Part shown: positions 21,061 through 33,457 of the stretch, piece after piece
How positions within the stretch are numbered: position 1 is the first letter of the stretch
How the letters are laid out: each line of letters starts with the position of its first letter
Assembly: GCA_023053685.1 (NCBI GenBank)
Contig: JALIGW010000016.1
Span: 10,229,001-10,293,000 of the forward strand
Reading direction: 5' to 3'
DNA length: 64,000 bases
DNA from: Diadophis punctatus similis
Lineage: Eukaryota; Chordata; Lepidosauria; Squamata; Dipsadidae
The notes under the pieces: model-generated
The model's database searches: none
Seen by the model: the letters and a program-made list of their open reading frames with translations, nothing else
What the model was told of the DNA's origin: nothing
Made by a program: the position numbers and the translations under genes

Positions 21061-21614
21061 TCTGCCATACTATCAATAAGCATAGATTAGAACTGTCACT
21101 AAATTTAATAAGAAACCACTTTTATTAGAGGATTTTTGTGAAAATCACCTGGAATTATTTCTCTTAAGTGTGAGAAATTAGATGCTTCTTGAGAAATAGT
21201 GGAAAAAGTAGACTCTTTCTTGTTGCACTATTGGACAGTTCATAATCAAGTCTTTCTCTGTTTCGTATAGAATAGCAGCTGATTTCTCAATGGACTGTCA
21301 GTTGGGGGTTGGCTATTGGAACTAACCATCATTAAACCTCCTTTCAATAGTCTGACTATTCTTGAAAACTGTAAAATGAAATATCAGACTTGTGAGAGGA
21401 AAAAAACCAGTGGCTAAAGGAGATCGATGACAGGAATAGTTTAAGTTGTGAAAATCTCTTTATCTCCAAGTTAATGGACTAGAATAACTTACTGTAGCAC
21501 TGGAGCAGCGTTGATATATTGGCAGAAGCTCTTTTGCTTTATAGGCAAGTTGTAGCCCCAAATTTATATTTGCTTGTAAGAAAAGGAATGTATTTAGGAG
21601 GGTTGTGCTATATA
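21061..21614. other. No recognised feature
   Basis: No coding or repeat signal recognised. Confidence 0.4.
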
Positions 21615-21930
21615 CAGAACACAGAATAACAAAGTTGGAAGAGACCTTGAAGATCGTCTAGTCTAACCCCTCCTCAAGCAGGAGACCCTACACTATTCCA
21701 GGCAAATGGTTGTCCAATCTCTTTTTAAATCCTCCAGTGACAGAATACCCACAACTTTTGGAGGCAAGCTGTTCCACTGATTAATTGTTCTCACTGGCAA
21801 GAAATTTCTCCTTAGTTCTAGATGGGATCTCTCTTTAATTTGCTTCCATCTGCTACTTCTTCTCCTGCCTTCAGGTGCTTTGGAGAATAGGTTAACCCCC
21901 TCTTCTCTGTGACAGCCCCTCAGATATGTC
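21615..21930 (-). mobile_element. CR1-like LINE 3' end
   Basis: ACACAGAATAACAAAGTTGG through GTTGTCCAATCTC, GTTCCACTGATTAATTGTTC and GGTGCTTTGGAGAATAGG. Confidence 0.85.
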
Positions 21931-22479
21931 AGGTTCAATTCCAGGAAGATGTTTCGAAGTGTTTCTGAGGAAAAGACAGTACCTTAAAGACATGCAGATA
22001 GGTGCATATTCATAGCTGTCTATGTTCCCATCCACCCCAAAGTGCTACACAATCATATTATTTTGGCTGTGGCTATGGCAAATTGGTTTTAGAGTATACT
22101 TTCTGGCTATCTGGGTGGGCAGAGTATTCATCATTATTCATCCATTATTATGGTTGTACCTATTCTGTGTTTACTCCAAATGGACTACTGAGAATTGGCT
22201 TGCATTTTCTAAGAATACATGAATAAAGATTCTGCTGAAAGTCAGCAAATTGGTGATTGCAATAAAGTCAGGAGAGTGGAGAAGTTATTGCCATAACTCA
22301 AATGTTGTTAGGATTGTCATATATGTGTTGCCAAAATCTGGAAAGCAAACAAAGAATAGTTTTATGGTTTTTTGCAGTTTTAGATAGAATATGTGGTAAC
22401 TGGGTCCTCCTCTTGTTTGGGTGATGGGACAGTGAAATTAGGATGTCAGAGACCAGAGGAAGAATCAGATAAGGAGAGA
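21931..22479. other. No recognised feature
   Basis: Spacer between CR1 and MITE; no domain in its short frames. Confidence 0.4.
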
Positions 22480-22487
22480 GATACAGA

Positions 22488-22844
22488 CAGAGGTGAAATG
22501 CTACCAGTTCAGACCGGTTTGCCTGAACTGGTAGTAAAATATGCTACCGATTCAGGCGAACCAGTATTTCTGACTATTAGCTGTGCGATGATCAGCTGTT
22601 GCCGTGTGATCTAGATTAGCTAGAAAGCATGTTTTCCTGCTTTCTAGCTAATCTAAATTGCGCAGCACAGCTGATCCTCCCCTCGCTGTTCTACTTACCT
22701 TTGCAGACTCTGATGGCTTTAAAATGCTCCTTTTTCAGTGCTGCACGATAGTGCCTGCGCGGGCGCATGCGTGCGCAGCTCACATGCATACACAAAGTGC
22801 ACATGAAGTGTACTGGTAGCAGACTTCAAAGAATTTCACCCCTG
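22488..22844 (-). mobile_element. hAT-type MITE (357 bp), CAGGGGTGAAATTC family
   Basis: Left end CAGAGGTGAAATGCTACC; right end AAAGAATTTCACCCCTG. Perfect duplication GATACAGA (22480-22487 and 22845-22852). The interior contains a palindrome around AGATTAGCTAGAAAGCATG/CTTTCTAGCTAATCT (22612-22657). Confidence 0.9.
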
Positions 22845-22860
22845 GATACAGAGCCAATGA

Positions 22861-23065
22861 GAGCCAGTTTGGTGTAGTGGTGAAGGAATCGGGCTAAGCT
22901 ATGAGTTCTAGTTCCACCCACCTGGGTGACCTTGGGCCAGTCACTTTCTCTCCACCTTAGGAAGTAGGCAATGGCAAATCATTTCTGGAAGAAAAAAAAC
23001 TTTGCCCAAAAAAACCTTAGGGACTTGGCCAGGCAGTCTCCAAGAATTGAACACAACAGAACAAA
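22861..23065 (+). mobile_element. tRNA-derived SINE (GAGCCAGTTTGGTGTAGTGG family)
   Basis: A-box-like TTTGGTGTAGTGG, B-box region GAGTTCTAGTTCC, then GGGTGACCTTGGGCCAGTCA, GGCAATGGCAAATCATTTC and the 3' GGCAGTCTCCAAGAATTGAA. A complete-looking member of this family. Confidence 0.8.
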
Positions 23066-23660
23066 AGACTAAAAAGCAAATTGAAAAATATTAACACTAA
23101 ATCAGTTTCCTATTGTAATCAAGCTGTGGTCATTCTCTTGTTTTTCTCGGCTTTCCAAGGGAAGAGATAGAAACTGATTTCCTTAGAGCCCCAGAACTGG
23201 GTGAAGGTACACAATGGCAGACTTTGTTTAAAGAAAAAGTTGATCAGAGGCAGAATTTTTGAAAAAGACAAATTCCCAATCTGGTTTGCACATATGTATG
23301 GATAGAGGTAGAGGTAGAGACAAAACATCCCACAAATAGCTATATTTTACAGTAATTTTAATTCTGTAATTAATATTGTTGACTTCACACAATATTAATA
23401 TTTGCCAGGTCCTACATTTATCAGAGAAGCCTCTGCTTGTGCATAAATAAATTCATAAACATATGGACACATGTGTGCAAGCATGCCAAATTCACACATT
23501 TGTTTGAAGTAAATCTCTTTAGGCTTGGTAAAGCAATCTTACTTGTAAATATAGAGAAACTGAAGACCATAAAGGATTTTTGTTTCTTTTTTTTAATCTT
23601 TTCTGTCTCCAAAGGAAGTACCCTATCCTAAAGATTAAAAATAAAATTATATAAGACAAA
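23066..23660. other. No recognised feature
   Basis: AT-rich, no domain recognised. Confidence 0.4.
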
Positions 23661-23850
23661 ATTTTTATTTATTTTTTATTTTATTTTTATTTATTTGTTT
23701 GTCAAACATGTACAAGATATTAGGTATTGGTATAAACATAAACATTAGCAAAGTAGGTACAGGTAAATTAGGCAATAGGACAGTAGGACAGGGAGGTTAG
23801 GCACAATGGTGTGCTTATGCACACCCCTTACAAACCTCTTAGGAATGGGG
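23661..23850 (-). mobile_element. CR1/L3-type LINE 3' end
   Basis: (TTTA)-rich tail, GTCAAACATGTACAAGATAT, GGACAGTAGGACAGGGA, GCACACCCCTTACAAACC, AGGAATGGGG. Only the 3' UTR and the last codons remain. Confidence 0.85.
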
Positions 23851-23887
23851 TATAGCTGTTTGCCTACTTCCCCCTCTAAAGGCTAAC

Positions 23888-24009
23888 ATTACCAGCCTGG
23901 CTTGTGAAAATCTACAGGACCAATAGAGGGCAGCAAAGAGAGACTGAAAATTACTTGCTTTTTGTTGCCCTCCACTGGCCATATAGATTTTTACAAGCCA
24001 GGCTGGTAA
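23888..24009. mobile_element. Palindromic TA-flanked MITE (mariner-like)
   Basis: Two inverted arms of about 49 bp: CCAGCCTGGCTTGTGAAAAT at the left and ATTTTTACAAGCCAGGCTGG at the right, flanked by TA on both sides (ATTACC / GGTAAT). A short loop is rich in CTTTTTGTTG. No coding sequence. Confidence 0.65.
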
Positions 24010-24044
24010 TCTGGCATCAAATCTCCAATTTGGTAGCCCTAAAG

Positions 24045-24160
24045 CAGGCTTTCCCAACTCTGGCAACTTCAAGATACATGAACTTTACCAGAATACCAGT
24101 TGGGAAATTATGGGAGTTGAAATCCACATATCTTAAATTTGCCAAAATTGGAAAACCATG
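24045..24160 (+). mobile_element. hAT-type MITE (116 bp)
   Basis: Relative of 6380-6514: CAGGCTTTCCCAACTCTGGC to GGAAAACCATG. Perfect duplication CCCTAAAG at 24037-24044 and 24161-24168. Confidence 0.85.
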
Positions 24161-24168
24161 CCCTAAAG

Positions 24169-26269
24169 TTTCTTCATTTGTACCAGAAACTTGGTTGGAT
24201 CTTTCAGTCTTGCATTCTTGCATCTTGCATTCCAGGACAATAAAGATAACTGCTGGAAGTTGCCCTTTGAAAGGACTGTACTGTCATGGGCAGTGCCATC
24301 ACAGGACAAGAATTGTCAGATTGTGGTACATATTCTTCTCTCTTGAAATAATTTATCTAATGCTTCCCAGTCAAAGAAATCATGAAGGGGTTTACAGTTA
24401 AAGTGTGTATTTCCAATCAAAACTGATAGGTTAAAATAATGGATGAAAACATGCCTTAAGCAGCTTTCTAAAAATACCATGCAAACATATAAAGTAAAAT
24501 CAATAGAAAAATATGAAAACCGTAACAGAAAGTAAGAGCAATAACAAGTATAGTCATATGGTGGTGGCCCAATGATACAATTGCCCAGGAATTCTCTCTA
24601 CCTATTCCCACCCCTCTTCCCACCCTGCATAGACCCCCTTTTAAATGATTCAGACTGGGAATAAAATCTGACCATGTAAATCAAATTTGGACTTCATCCT
24701 TTCTTCCCATTGCCACTGGTAAAAAGACAGTAAATTCAAATGTGGATTTTTACAATCAAGTGTCATTGACCCACAAATAGCAGAGGGGGGAAAGGTTAAG
24801 GGACTGGAACAGAAGCAGTCAAGAGTCAAGTTCAAGTCGAATGTCAGCCATACACATGTAATTTTTAAAATTCCGTATAGACAGAAGCTAATATAAGGTC
24901 AAGAGCCGTGACACGCATGCAGAGCAAAACACACCAAGGTATCCAATTGTTAAAAGCAGGAATGGTGATCACAAATGTACAGGGTCATAGAATCAAGCTT
25001 TTCCCTATACAGATAAATGACTGATTTCTGTAAACCAGCTTCACAGTACATGAAACACACTGAAGGAAAAATGTGATGATACGGTTAAGGTCCAGACTAG
25101 AAGTGTTGAAATTCATGTACACCTCAGCCATAAAAGCTTACTCAGTAATTTTAGTCAGTCACTATCTCTTAAGCTGAACATCTGCTACACAGATGTTGTG
25201 GAAAAATCGGAGGAGGGGGTCTATGTGGGCAACCTTGGGCTCTTGGAGGAAAAAGAGGATTTAAATCAAATCAATCAATCTTTTGATATATGGTAGTTCT
25301 TTCTTCTACCATTGAGAATGAAATGGCTACCATTTTGGAGTCTCAGTAGCTTTGCTGAGGAAGGTTGTGGATCATGGGTGACAAAAGTGGTTGTGATAGT
25401 TTATGGCTTCCAGGAGAAAGATGGGATATACATCCCTTTCCTATAACTGGCGTCATATAGTTAGTAAGAAACATTTTGTGGTGTTGTGAACGTTTTCCAC
25501 TGTCTCTATAGAAACCTTACAGTTGTTTGCATCAAAGTCCGGTTGCTTTGAGCTATTATCAATCAATTTGATCCTCATTCTTGCCATTTGCATCCCAGTT
25601 TGACAAAAACAACAACAAACCTCCCATAAAATGGATCCTGAAGATGTGAGAGATTATGTATTACACCAAGGGGTGCTTTATATATAAGGTTCGGGTAGCT
25701 AAGGCTCCACCAGCATGATTTCCTGTTTTCCATGCCATGTACTAATCTAACTTGTTTAACCTTTGCCAAAACAGAAAACAAATTTCTGTTGCTCAGCTAC
25801 CCCAAGCTAAATAGGGAGGTAAGCAAAAAAATTACCAGTGAAAGACAGAACATAGGGGAACATGGTCTGTTGGGCTTCATCATGGCTACAAGGTAAAGTG
25901 GTTAACACACCTCTAACTGATTTATCAGGCATTTAACACAACTTACTCCAATGGGCATCCTCTAGATGAGTGGAACAGAATGATCACTGACTCTAGCTAG
26001 CATATTAGTTTGCAATTGTAGGACTTGTAGTTCAATGACATCACAGACTTGAAGAAAACATCTGTGACAAGAAGGATCTTAATGTGTGTTTACGTCAATC
26101 ACTTTGGACCTCTTATTCTTATGTGCATGATAGAAATATTAATAGTGCTGGGAACCACAACGGGGATAATATTTTTCCTGCTGTTACGTACTGTGTTTCC
26201 TGAGTTCATTTTCTGCTCTGTTATGGGGAAGCTAGAAAATGTTAGCACATTTTCACTGCCTCGCATGGC
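24169..26269. other. Longest stretch with nothing recognised
   Basis: About 2.1 kb without a recognisable mobile element, microsatellite or coding domain. If the window holds a conserved non-coding element, this and 30.6-32.2 kb are the places to test. Confidence 0.4.
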
Positions 26270-26393
26270 TTTGCCTAGAACTCCCACGGGTGGGGAGGGG
26301 CCAGCCAGGAGTGGGAATTGGGGGTTCTCCGAACTGCACAGAATCTTAGCTAGAGGTTCTCCCAAACCCCTGCGAACCCTCAGCAGACCACCC
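26270..26393 (+). mobile_element. Fragment of the 47401-type hAT MITE
   Basis: GGTGGGGAGGGGCCAGCCAGG, GGTTCTCCGAACTGC and a CAGACCACCCCTG end match the right part of the element at 47401-47738. No left end seen. Confidence 0.5.
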
Positions 26394-27846
26394 CTGCTTA
26401 TGACATATTTTCCCTAAAGAACTACAGCTCAGCCTCTCTCCTTCTCTCCCTCCACCCTCTCTCTCTTTCCCACTCCTTAGCTGGACCAGAAACATGAAAA
26501 CACATTTAACAGACCCTGAACCAGAATACTTTCCAGCTCTATAAAAGTCTAATGAACTGCTAACAAAATTCCAAATAAAACCTATGTATTCTTCTAATTA
26601 CATTATAATAACAAGTTTGGGTTTTTTTGTAATGTGGCTATAAAGCTGATAGGGATTGACTGTTCCCTCCATCCAATGCTGAAGCCATTGTTAAGCAAAT
26701 TTTGGCACAGATTCCATCACTTCTTTCTCTTTATACTCGTTTTGCTTAATGTGTATTGTGATGGGCAACATATGGGGTATCATTTTCACAGTTGTCCTCT
26801 TTCATACAAGAACACAATTAGAAACCCAGTGCATTTGCACTGCAGAGTATGTGCATTGTTAACTGTTTGCAATTTTAGGTTAACCAGGGGACTAGTTTCT
26901 GGAAAATTGGTGATTAGCAACTATTGTTACATATGGTCGCTCAAAAGTGCCCTGGCACATCACCATTCATTCAAATGGAATTTCAGAAAGAGAATTTACT
27001 CTGGTTTGGACACAACATAGTCATTGTTAAAAGCACTTGAGAGTCAGCCACTTGGAAGAGGAAGATGCCTCAAGTGATGGCATTTTTTATTAACTCTGAA
27101 CTCCAGTAATTTTTAAGCTATGGCTTTTGAAAAATAAATTTAAAAACCCATCTCCATAATAATTTTGAACGGAAAATAATAATCATTCTCTCTCTCTTTC
27201 TCTCTCTTGCTTTTTCTTTCATAGCATTTAAGTGTCTCTCTCCCTGTTCAACAACAACAACAACAACAACAAAAGATTCAAACTGATCCTCCTTTTTATT
27301 GGTTGTTCATTTTTCAAGATGTGATTTCTGATCTGGTAGCTGCAGTCCTAGAAGCTGTTTTAGATCTGTTGTTATTATAATCATGTTTTAATTTGAATTC
27401 AAACAGAAGGGCTTACATTCATTGCATTTAATTGTTTCATATTTAGAATTTGGAGTGAGTTAGAAGTAACCATTGACTCCAAAAACAGACTCTGTTCTTT
27501 TATTAGATACAAAATTCAACTTACTTAAGGCCTGTGATGATTGCACCAAAGGTAAAATTTGATAAGAGAATTTAATACTAGTCATTCCATTCTTCTTGAA
27601 ACCCTAATCTGCACTGCTTACTTTATTGCTGCGCTGAATTGTGATTTTTCAAAGAGAAAGGGGGAAAGTAAAACCCCAACGTCCATCATTTTATTTTTGT
27701 TCATTTCCCTCATGGGTATTTACAAGTGCTGTTTCTCTCATCCTCTGTTGCAAATATAGTCATTTTTATCATTGGATCAATCTGAATAGAAGAAATCAAT
27801 CCAGAAAAAAACCATGGTGACCACAAAGCCTGATATAGTATGCAAA
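26394..27846. other. No recognised feature apart from short (AAC)n
   Basis: Contains (CAA)n at 27249-27271 and CT-rich tracts at 27187-27210. No element or domain recognised. Confidence 0.45.
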
Positions 27847-27918
27847 TATTCATTCTTTCATTCCTTCATTCCTTCATTCCTTCATTCCTTCATTCCTTCA
27901 TTCCTTCATTCCTTCATC
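27847..27918. repeat. (TTCATTCC)n octamer repeat
   Basis: Eight-base unit repeated about eight times. Confidence 0.9.
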
Positions 27919-28755
27919 CCTTCGCCAGTGAGACCACAGTCTGGTTCAGGTGTAACAGAAAATCATGGTTTCCCTTATATAAACAAGAGTTCACAAGTTT
28001 CAGGCATGTACAATCCCATGTCTCACCCAGACATGAAAAGAAATTAAAGGTTTCTGCTTTGCAAATAATTCCGTGGCTTAATCAGGCTAGTTCCCACAAT
28101 TGAGGCATAATTATAGTTTCTTTAGAAATGTCGGTATATGTGTCTAAGCTCTTAATTTCAGTTGTTCAAGAGGCAGGAGATAAGAGTCCATGCAAGTTTG
28201 AAAGCTCATGAAAATTCATTTCTGTAACAGGAAATCAAGATTGGTGTCAAAACTAGATTTGTGCTCTTTCTTCTAGGAACTACAAAATTGCAGATTGCAA
28301 CTTCAATCTAATGAAAGAGGAGGGTCAATTAAGTATGCCGATTTGGGGAACCATGGGAGCAGAAATAATGCAGTTTCCTTCAGATGCAAGGAAATATAAG
28401 AGAAGGAGCAAAATAAAAACTCTAACCTTAAATCATGAATTTGGACAAAGCATTACAATGACAGAAGCAATGACCCTGCTCTTTCTAAGTAATCAGTCTG
28501 ATGGAGATTAATGGATGATCAAATCAAATGGAGAAATCCTTGCAAGTTGTCAGTAAGAAAGAAATATATCCTAACATAGATGAGAAGCTTTGATATTAAG
28601 CTGGTTCTGCCAAAATGAATTTTTTTTAAAAAAAAATAAAGTAATACATTGGAAGTTTGAAAAGTATAAGCATGGAAGCTTGGACGAAATAAATATAAAT
28701 TCCCTTTTTTTTCTAATTGACATCCTAACAAGTCTATTAAACATGTCCTTCACTA
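27919..28755. other. No recognised feature
   Basis: Nothing recognised; poly(T/A) at 28619-28640. Confidence 0.4.
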
Positions 28756-28878
28756 GAATAGAATAGAATAGAATAGAATAGAATAGAATAGAATAGAATA
28801 GAATAGAATAGAATAGAATAGAATTCTTTATTGGCCAAGTGTGATTGGACACACAAGGAATTTGTCTTTGGTGCATAT

Positions 28879-28972
<94 letters not shown>

Positions 28973-29234
28973 CCTCCCTCCCTCCCTCTCTCTCATCTAG
29001 CTATCTAGCTATCATCTAGCTATCTAGCTATCATCTATCTTCTCTCTCTCTCTCTCTCTCTCTCTCCCTCCCTCTCTCTCTTTCTCATCTAGCTATCTAG
29101 CTATCATCTAGCTATCTAGCTATCTAGCTATCATCTATCTTCTCTCTCTCTCTCTCTCTCTCTCCCTCCCTCCCTCCCTCTCTCATCTAGCTATCTAGCT
29201 ATCTAGCTATCATCTAGCTATCTAGCTATCCTCT

Positions 29235-29270
<36 letters not shown>

Positions 29271-29332
29271 CCTCCCTCCCTCCCTCTCTCATCTAGCTAT
29301 CTAGCTATCATCTAGCTATCTAGCTATCCTCT

Positions 29333-29382
<50 letters not shown>

Positions 29383-29545
29383 CCTCTCCCTCTCTCTCAT
29401 CTAGCTATCTAGCTATCATCTAGCTATCTAGCTATCATCTATCTTCTCTCTCTCTCTCTCTCTCTCTCCCTCCCTCCCTCCCTCCCTCCCTCCCTCTCTC
29501 ATCTAGCTATCATCTAGCTATCATCTAGCTATCTAGCTATCATCT

Positions 29546-29600
<55 letters not shown>

Positions 29601-29624
29601 ATCATCTATCATCTATCTATCATC

Positions 29625-29706
<82 letters not shown>

Positions 29707-29830
29707 CATCCATCCATCCATCCATCCATCCATCCATCCATCCATCCATCCATCCATATGCTGGTGTATATGCTCTCAGTGTACATTAAAAGAAAATACA
29801 TGTGTCAAGAATCATGAGGTACATGATTAA
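28756..29830 (-). mobile_element. LINE 3' UTR with (AATAG)n tail, split by a microsatellite expansion
   Basis: (AATAG)n (28756-28822), then TTTATTGGCCAAGTGTGATT and GGTGCATATGCTCTC; after about 880 bp of simple repeat the LINE sequence resumes with TATGCTCTCAGTGTACATTA and TCAAGAATCATGAGGTAC. At 35915-36100 the same two segments are contiguous, so the simple repeat grew inside this copy. Confidence 0.85.
28877..29757. repeat. Compound microsatellite with ~100-bp higher-order period
   Basis: (TC)n, (CCCT)n and (CTAGCTAT)-type blocks recur in fixed order. The junction ATCTATCTTCTCTCTC occurs at about 29034, 29134, 29234, 29330, 29438 and 29543, a spacing of 96-109 bp. The array then becomes (TATC)n (about 29632-29704) and (CATC)n (29705-29756). 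Confidence 0.95.
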
Positions 29831-30164
29831 TGATTGCACACCTGAACTTGATACAATACTTGAAGATTGTAGGATTAAATCAAAGTAGCCTCACCCCTGG
29901 CATTTGCACATATAGCAGACAGCTGAAAAGTTAAAAAGACATATTGGTGACCCATGAGACTGGATATGTAGATCTGCATAAATATAACTGATCCTTCAAT
30001 CAGTTTATTACAGTCTTAGACCAGAGACCAGAACAAATAAAAAGCTTGTGTTCAGTACATAAAATTATACCGTATACCAATATACTTTTTTCAGGCAAAA
30101 ATACTAATCAATTAAAACATCACCCAAGTGTCATTTTAGTATCTTTCCTAAAAGAAGGTAACTC

Positions 30165-30560
30165 ACTGGTTTATTTATTTATTATTTTATTTATTTGGTA
30201 TTCTTATATGCCGCCCAACTCCCGAGGGACTCAGGGTGGCGTACAACACAGGGAAAATACAAGAATAACCAATAAACAGTTAAAATCAAAATATAAAAAA
30301 TTAAAAAATTACAGTATAAAAAAAAACCATTCAACAACCAGACATACCCGGGGGAGAGTTCAGCTGGAATTAAGCTCTACCCCCTGCCTGCAGGAAAAGC
30401 CAAGTCTTAACGGCTTTTCGGAAGGCCAGCAGGGTGGGGATGGTTCGGGTCTCTGGAGGAAATTGGTTCCAGAGCGCGGGGCCTGCCATAGAAAAGGCCC
30501 TCTGTTGACTGTGGACCACTTGCCACGTCTTAGTTCATCCTCCTTTGCAGGATGTCTTCT
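30165..30560 (-). mobile_element. L2-like LINE 3' end with remnant RT C-terminus
   Basis: (TTTA)n tail, then ATATGCCGCCCAACTCCCGA-GGGACTCAGGGTGGCG. On the minus strand at about 30360-30530 the end of the RT is readable across frames (WPSEKPLRLGFSCRQG; compare FRKAVKTWLCRQA at 56.9 kb). Truncated near 30560. Confidence 0.75.
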
Positions 30561-32212
30561 ACGGGTAGGAGAAAAGCACATGAAATCTCAACTGAACAAA
30601 TAACTAAATGAAGATTTATCTTAAACTGATATTAATCTGTTCTTCTGTTCTTCTTAGATTGCAAAAAGATCTGTGGGATTGGAGGGATTGGAGGCTGTGG
30701 TCAGTTACAAGCATCTGTGTTCTCATTATCCTCCATACTTGTTCACATGTCCAAGGGTCATTTGGCACATCTGATGAGCCTGAGTAATAGCTCTGGCACA
30801 TGAGGTCCTGGGGAGAACATTTTATAGGTTGATGGCTGCTGTTACCCTTGGAAGCACATGAAATATTGCAGGGAGTTAAATTATTATGCTCTTTAGAAAA
30901 GCAGGCAACTGCACTGAGATTCAGGAGGTAAATTATATATTGTTGAAGGTCATAAACGGACAAATAAATCTGCCTTAGATGGAAATATTTCGCACCTTGC
31001 TAAGTGAAACCGAAAGGCCAAATTAATATTAATAATAAGTAATAAGAGAAACGATGACCCAAAGGGACACTTTTTGATTTGTGCACAGTTGTTAGGTTGA
31101 ATGACACAATGCTGCAGGCTTTCTGAAACACGCAAATCCCTCTGGGTGTGTTTTTAAATGATTTCTGTATGCTGTAGATTTTAATGCTTTTATGCCTGTA
31201 TCCCAGATATGTACAGCTTATAAATCTGAATCACACCATATCATTTTTCCATATTTTCTTAAAATTCTTATTCTGGTCTTTGTCGAGTGTTTGATCTCCC
31301 TTGATAAAATTGCTGAAGCTCTTAAATCAGGTCTTTTATATGCAAAGAAGGTGCTTGCTCTCCCCCAAAAAACCAAAGCTAAAAAGTTGAAAACCCGATA
31401 AATATCTCAAAATGGGATTTTTCTTTTCCCATGCTTATTATTTTTCTCTGCTTTGCATTTTCCTTGTTAAAAGTAATAGTCTTTAAAAGAAAACCTCATT
31501 TTGCTGAATACCTGTGAGTTTTCTGACTGTTGCTGTTTCTTTCAACAGGAGATTGACAAAGCAGAAGAATAATATAATTGCTGCCTTTGTCACCCATTAA
31601 AGAAACCTTAAATTTCAATCTTATGGACACTTAGTATGTGAATCCAACTGAAATAACCCAAGTCAATACAAACAAGATCAGTTACTGGTTACTCATACAA
31701 GATTTAGTCACAAGCAGAAATAAAGATACGAACACAAATTCCATTTGTTTTATTTTAGCTGTGATGGAACCTTACAGAAATATCTATGATTACAGTTCTT
31801 GCCACCTGTAGTTTAATAAATCCTTGTATTAAATATTGAGCAAAACTAAGGGAAAATGAGTAATTAACAGAGTTTGATGCAAGTGTGTATGTGTGTATAT
31901 ATATGAGTCTTTTAATTGAGGAGCACTCCTTCACCGTTGAATGTCATGTTGAAGACTACCCAATAAATAATACTGCAGTCAAGACAACTAATTTTCCCAA
32001 AGAAAGATTATCCTGTTTTAAGACAATTCTCTAAAAAAAGGCAATTAGAAAGAAGAAAAACTAATTTGCCTTCCATTATTGGCTGTATAGACAATTCTCT
32101 CACAATAGAACTAAAATAACTGGCAGAGGAAGCAACAAAACTAACTCTTTTCAGATAAATACATTTGATTTTATATTTGATTTGACTTTCATTTAAATTG
32201 GATTAGTGATAG
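30561..32212. other. No recognised feature
   Basis: About 1.65 kb without a recognisable element. The frame at 31192-31401 ends in a lysine-rich segment but no family is recognised. Confidence 0.4.
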
Positions 32213-32455
32213 AGTGGGGCAAGGGCCATCAACACATCTGGAGTCAACCTCATACTAAATGCAGAAATCCAGATGTGTTCCCAAGAGATGGTTGTCCAGC
32301 CTCCAATTAAATGTATGTTTTGAAAGGAAACCAATTATCTCTCTGGGTGATTGGTTCTAATCTTAAACTGCTCTTCCTGTTAGAAGTTTTCAGTAACTCT
32401 ACTGGAATCTGTCTTCCTATGTCTTTAATCCTTTATTCTATATCAAAGACAGGAT
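32213..32455 (-). mobile_element. Old CR1 3' end
   Basis: GGTTGTCCAGCCTCCAATTAA, TTCTAATCTTAAACTGCTCT and CTGTCTTCCTATG follow CR1 order with strong divergence. Confidence 0.5.
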
Positions 32456-32753
32456 AAGAACAGGCAAGAAAATAAAGGACAAATCAAGAAACATCAATAA
32501 AGCACAAGAAGATGAAAGCAAAGCAACGTTTTATTGTCACACTAGTAGTTCTATTGGCTGCCATTTCCATTTTTCAACTAAGCATCGAAATAAGAGAGAA
32601 GATCTGTTCAAAAACCCATCCATGACAAGAGTCTGAGTCCCACATATGTGTCTGAGAAAGATCAATAATGGGACAGACAGGATTTGCACCCACAGTGGAT
32701 CTTATATGCAATCTACATCCCCTTGGATGTATTGGTTGTGGTTATTATTATTG

Positions 32754-33007
32754 ATAGCAATAGCACTTAGCAATAGCACTTAGACTTATATACCACTTCA
32801 CAGTGCTTTTACAGCCCTCTCTAAGTGGTTTACAGAGTCAGCATATTGCCCCCAACAATCTGGGTCCTCATTTGATCCACCTCGGAAGGATGGAAGGCTG
32901 AGTCAACCTTGAGCCTGGTGAGATTCGAACTGCCAAATTTCAGGCAGCCGGCAGGCAGCAGAAGTAGCCTGCAGTACTGCATTCTAACCACTGCACCACC
33001 GCGGCTC
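32754..33007 (-). mobile_element. Sauria-type SINE, AGTGCTATTGCTAT-ending subtype
   Basis: CAATAGCACTTAGACTTATA, CCCCCAACAATCTGGGTCC, B-box complement GAGATTCGAACTGCC, head CACTGCACCACCGCGGCTC. Nearly full length. The terminal AGCACTTAGCAATAGCACTTAG is locally duplicated. Confidence 0.9.
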
Positions 33008-33277
33008 ATGTTGTTGTTCTTGCTATTATTATTTATTTATTGGATAGATAGAACAGCAGCAGCCATGGAGAAGAAACCTTTCCTATCTTGAAAGGTGCCA
33101 ATGTTTAAAGCCTGGAGCATGCCTTTCCTATGGAATCATGTTGTCTGAACAAATTTTCTTTGGAGAATATGGTTTCATAAAAGTATACTGTTTGACGCAC
33201 AGGTGTTTAAACAGAATTTGGCATTTTTATCCACTCATCCAGTCCTATTTCCAGGACCCGAAACAGGCAGACATTGT

Positions 33278-33280
<3 letters not shown>

Positions 33281-33321
<41 letters not shown>

Positions 33322-33380
33322 GAGGAGGAGGAGGAGGAGGAGGAGGAGGAGGAGGAGGAGGAGGAGGAGGAGGAGGAGGA
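33281..33380. repeat. (ATG)n(AGG)n microsatellite
   Basis: About 13 ATG units passing into about 20 AGG units. The Met/Arg reading frame over it is a repeat artefact. Confidence 0.95.
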
Positions 33381-33457
33381 GCAGGATGATCTTAATTTTT
33401 TTTCTATTTGTATGCATTTTGGATTCTGAATTAAAATGTTTTCAACGTACTTTTATA

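Noticed and set aside
28877..29757. Periodic CTAGCTAT/TC blocks as a possible array of regulatory sites
   Set aside because: Explained as compound microsatellite; it begins and ends within a LINE 3' UTR.
31192..31401. 69-codon frame with a lysine-rich end
   Set aside because: No recognised family, AT-rich context, no supporting splice or start signals.
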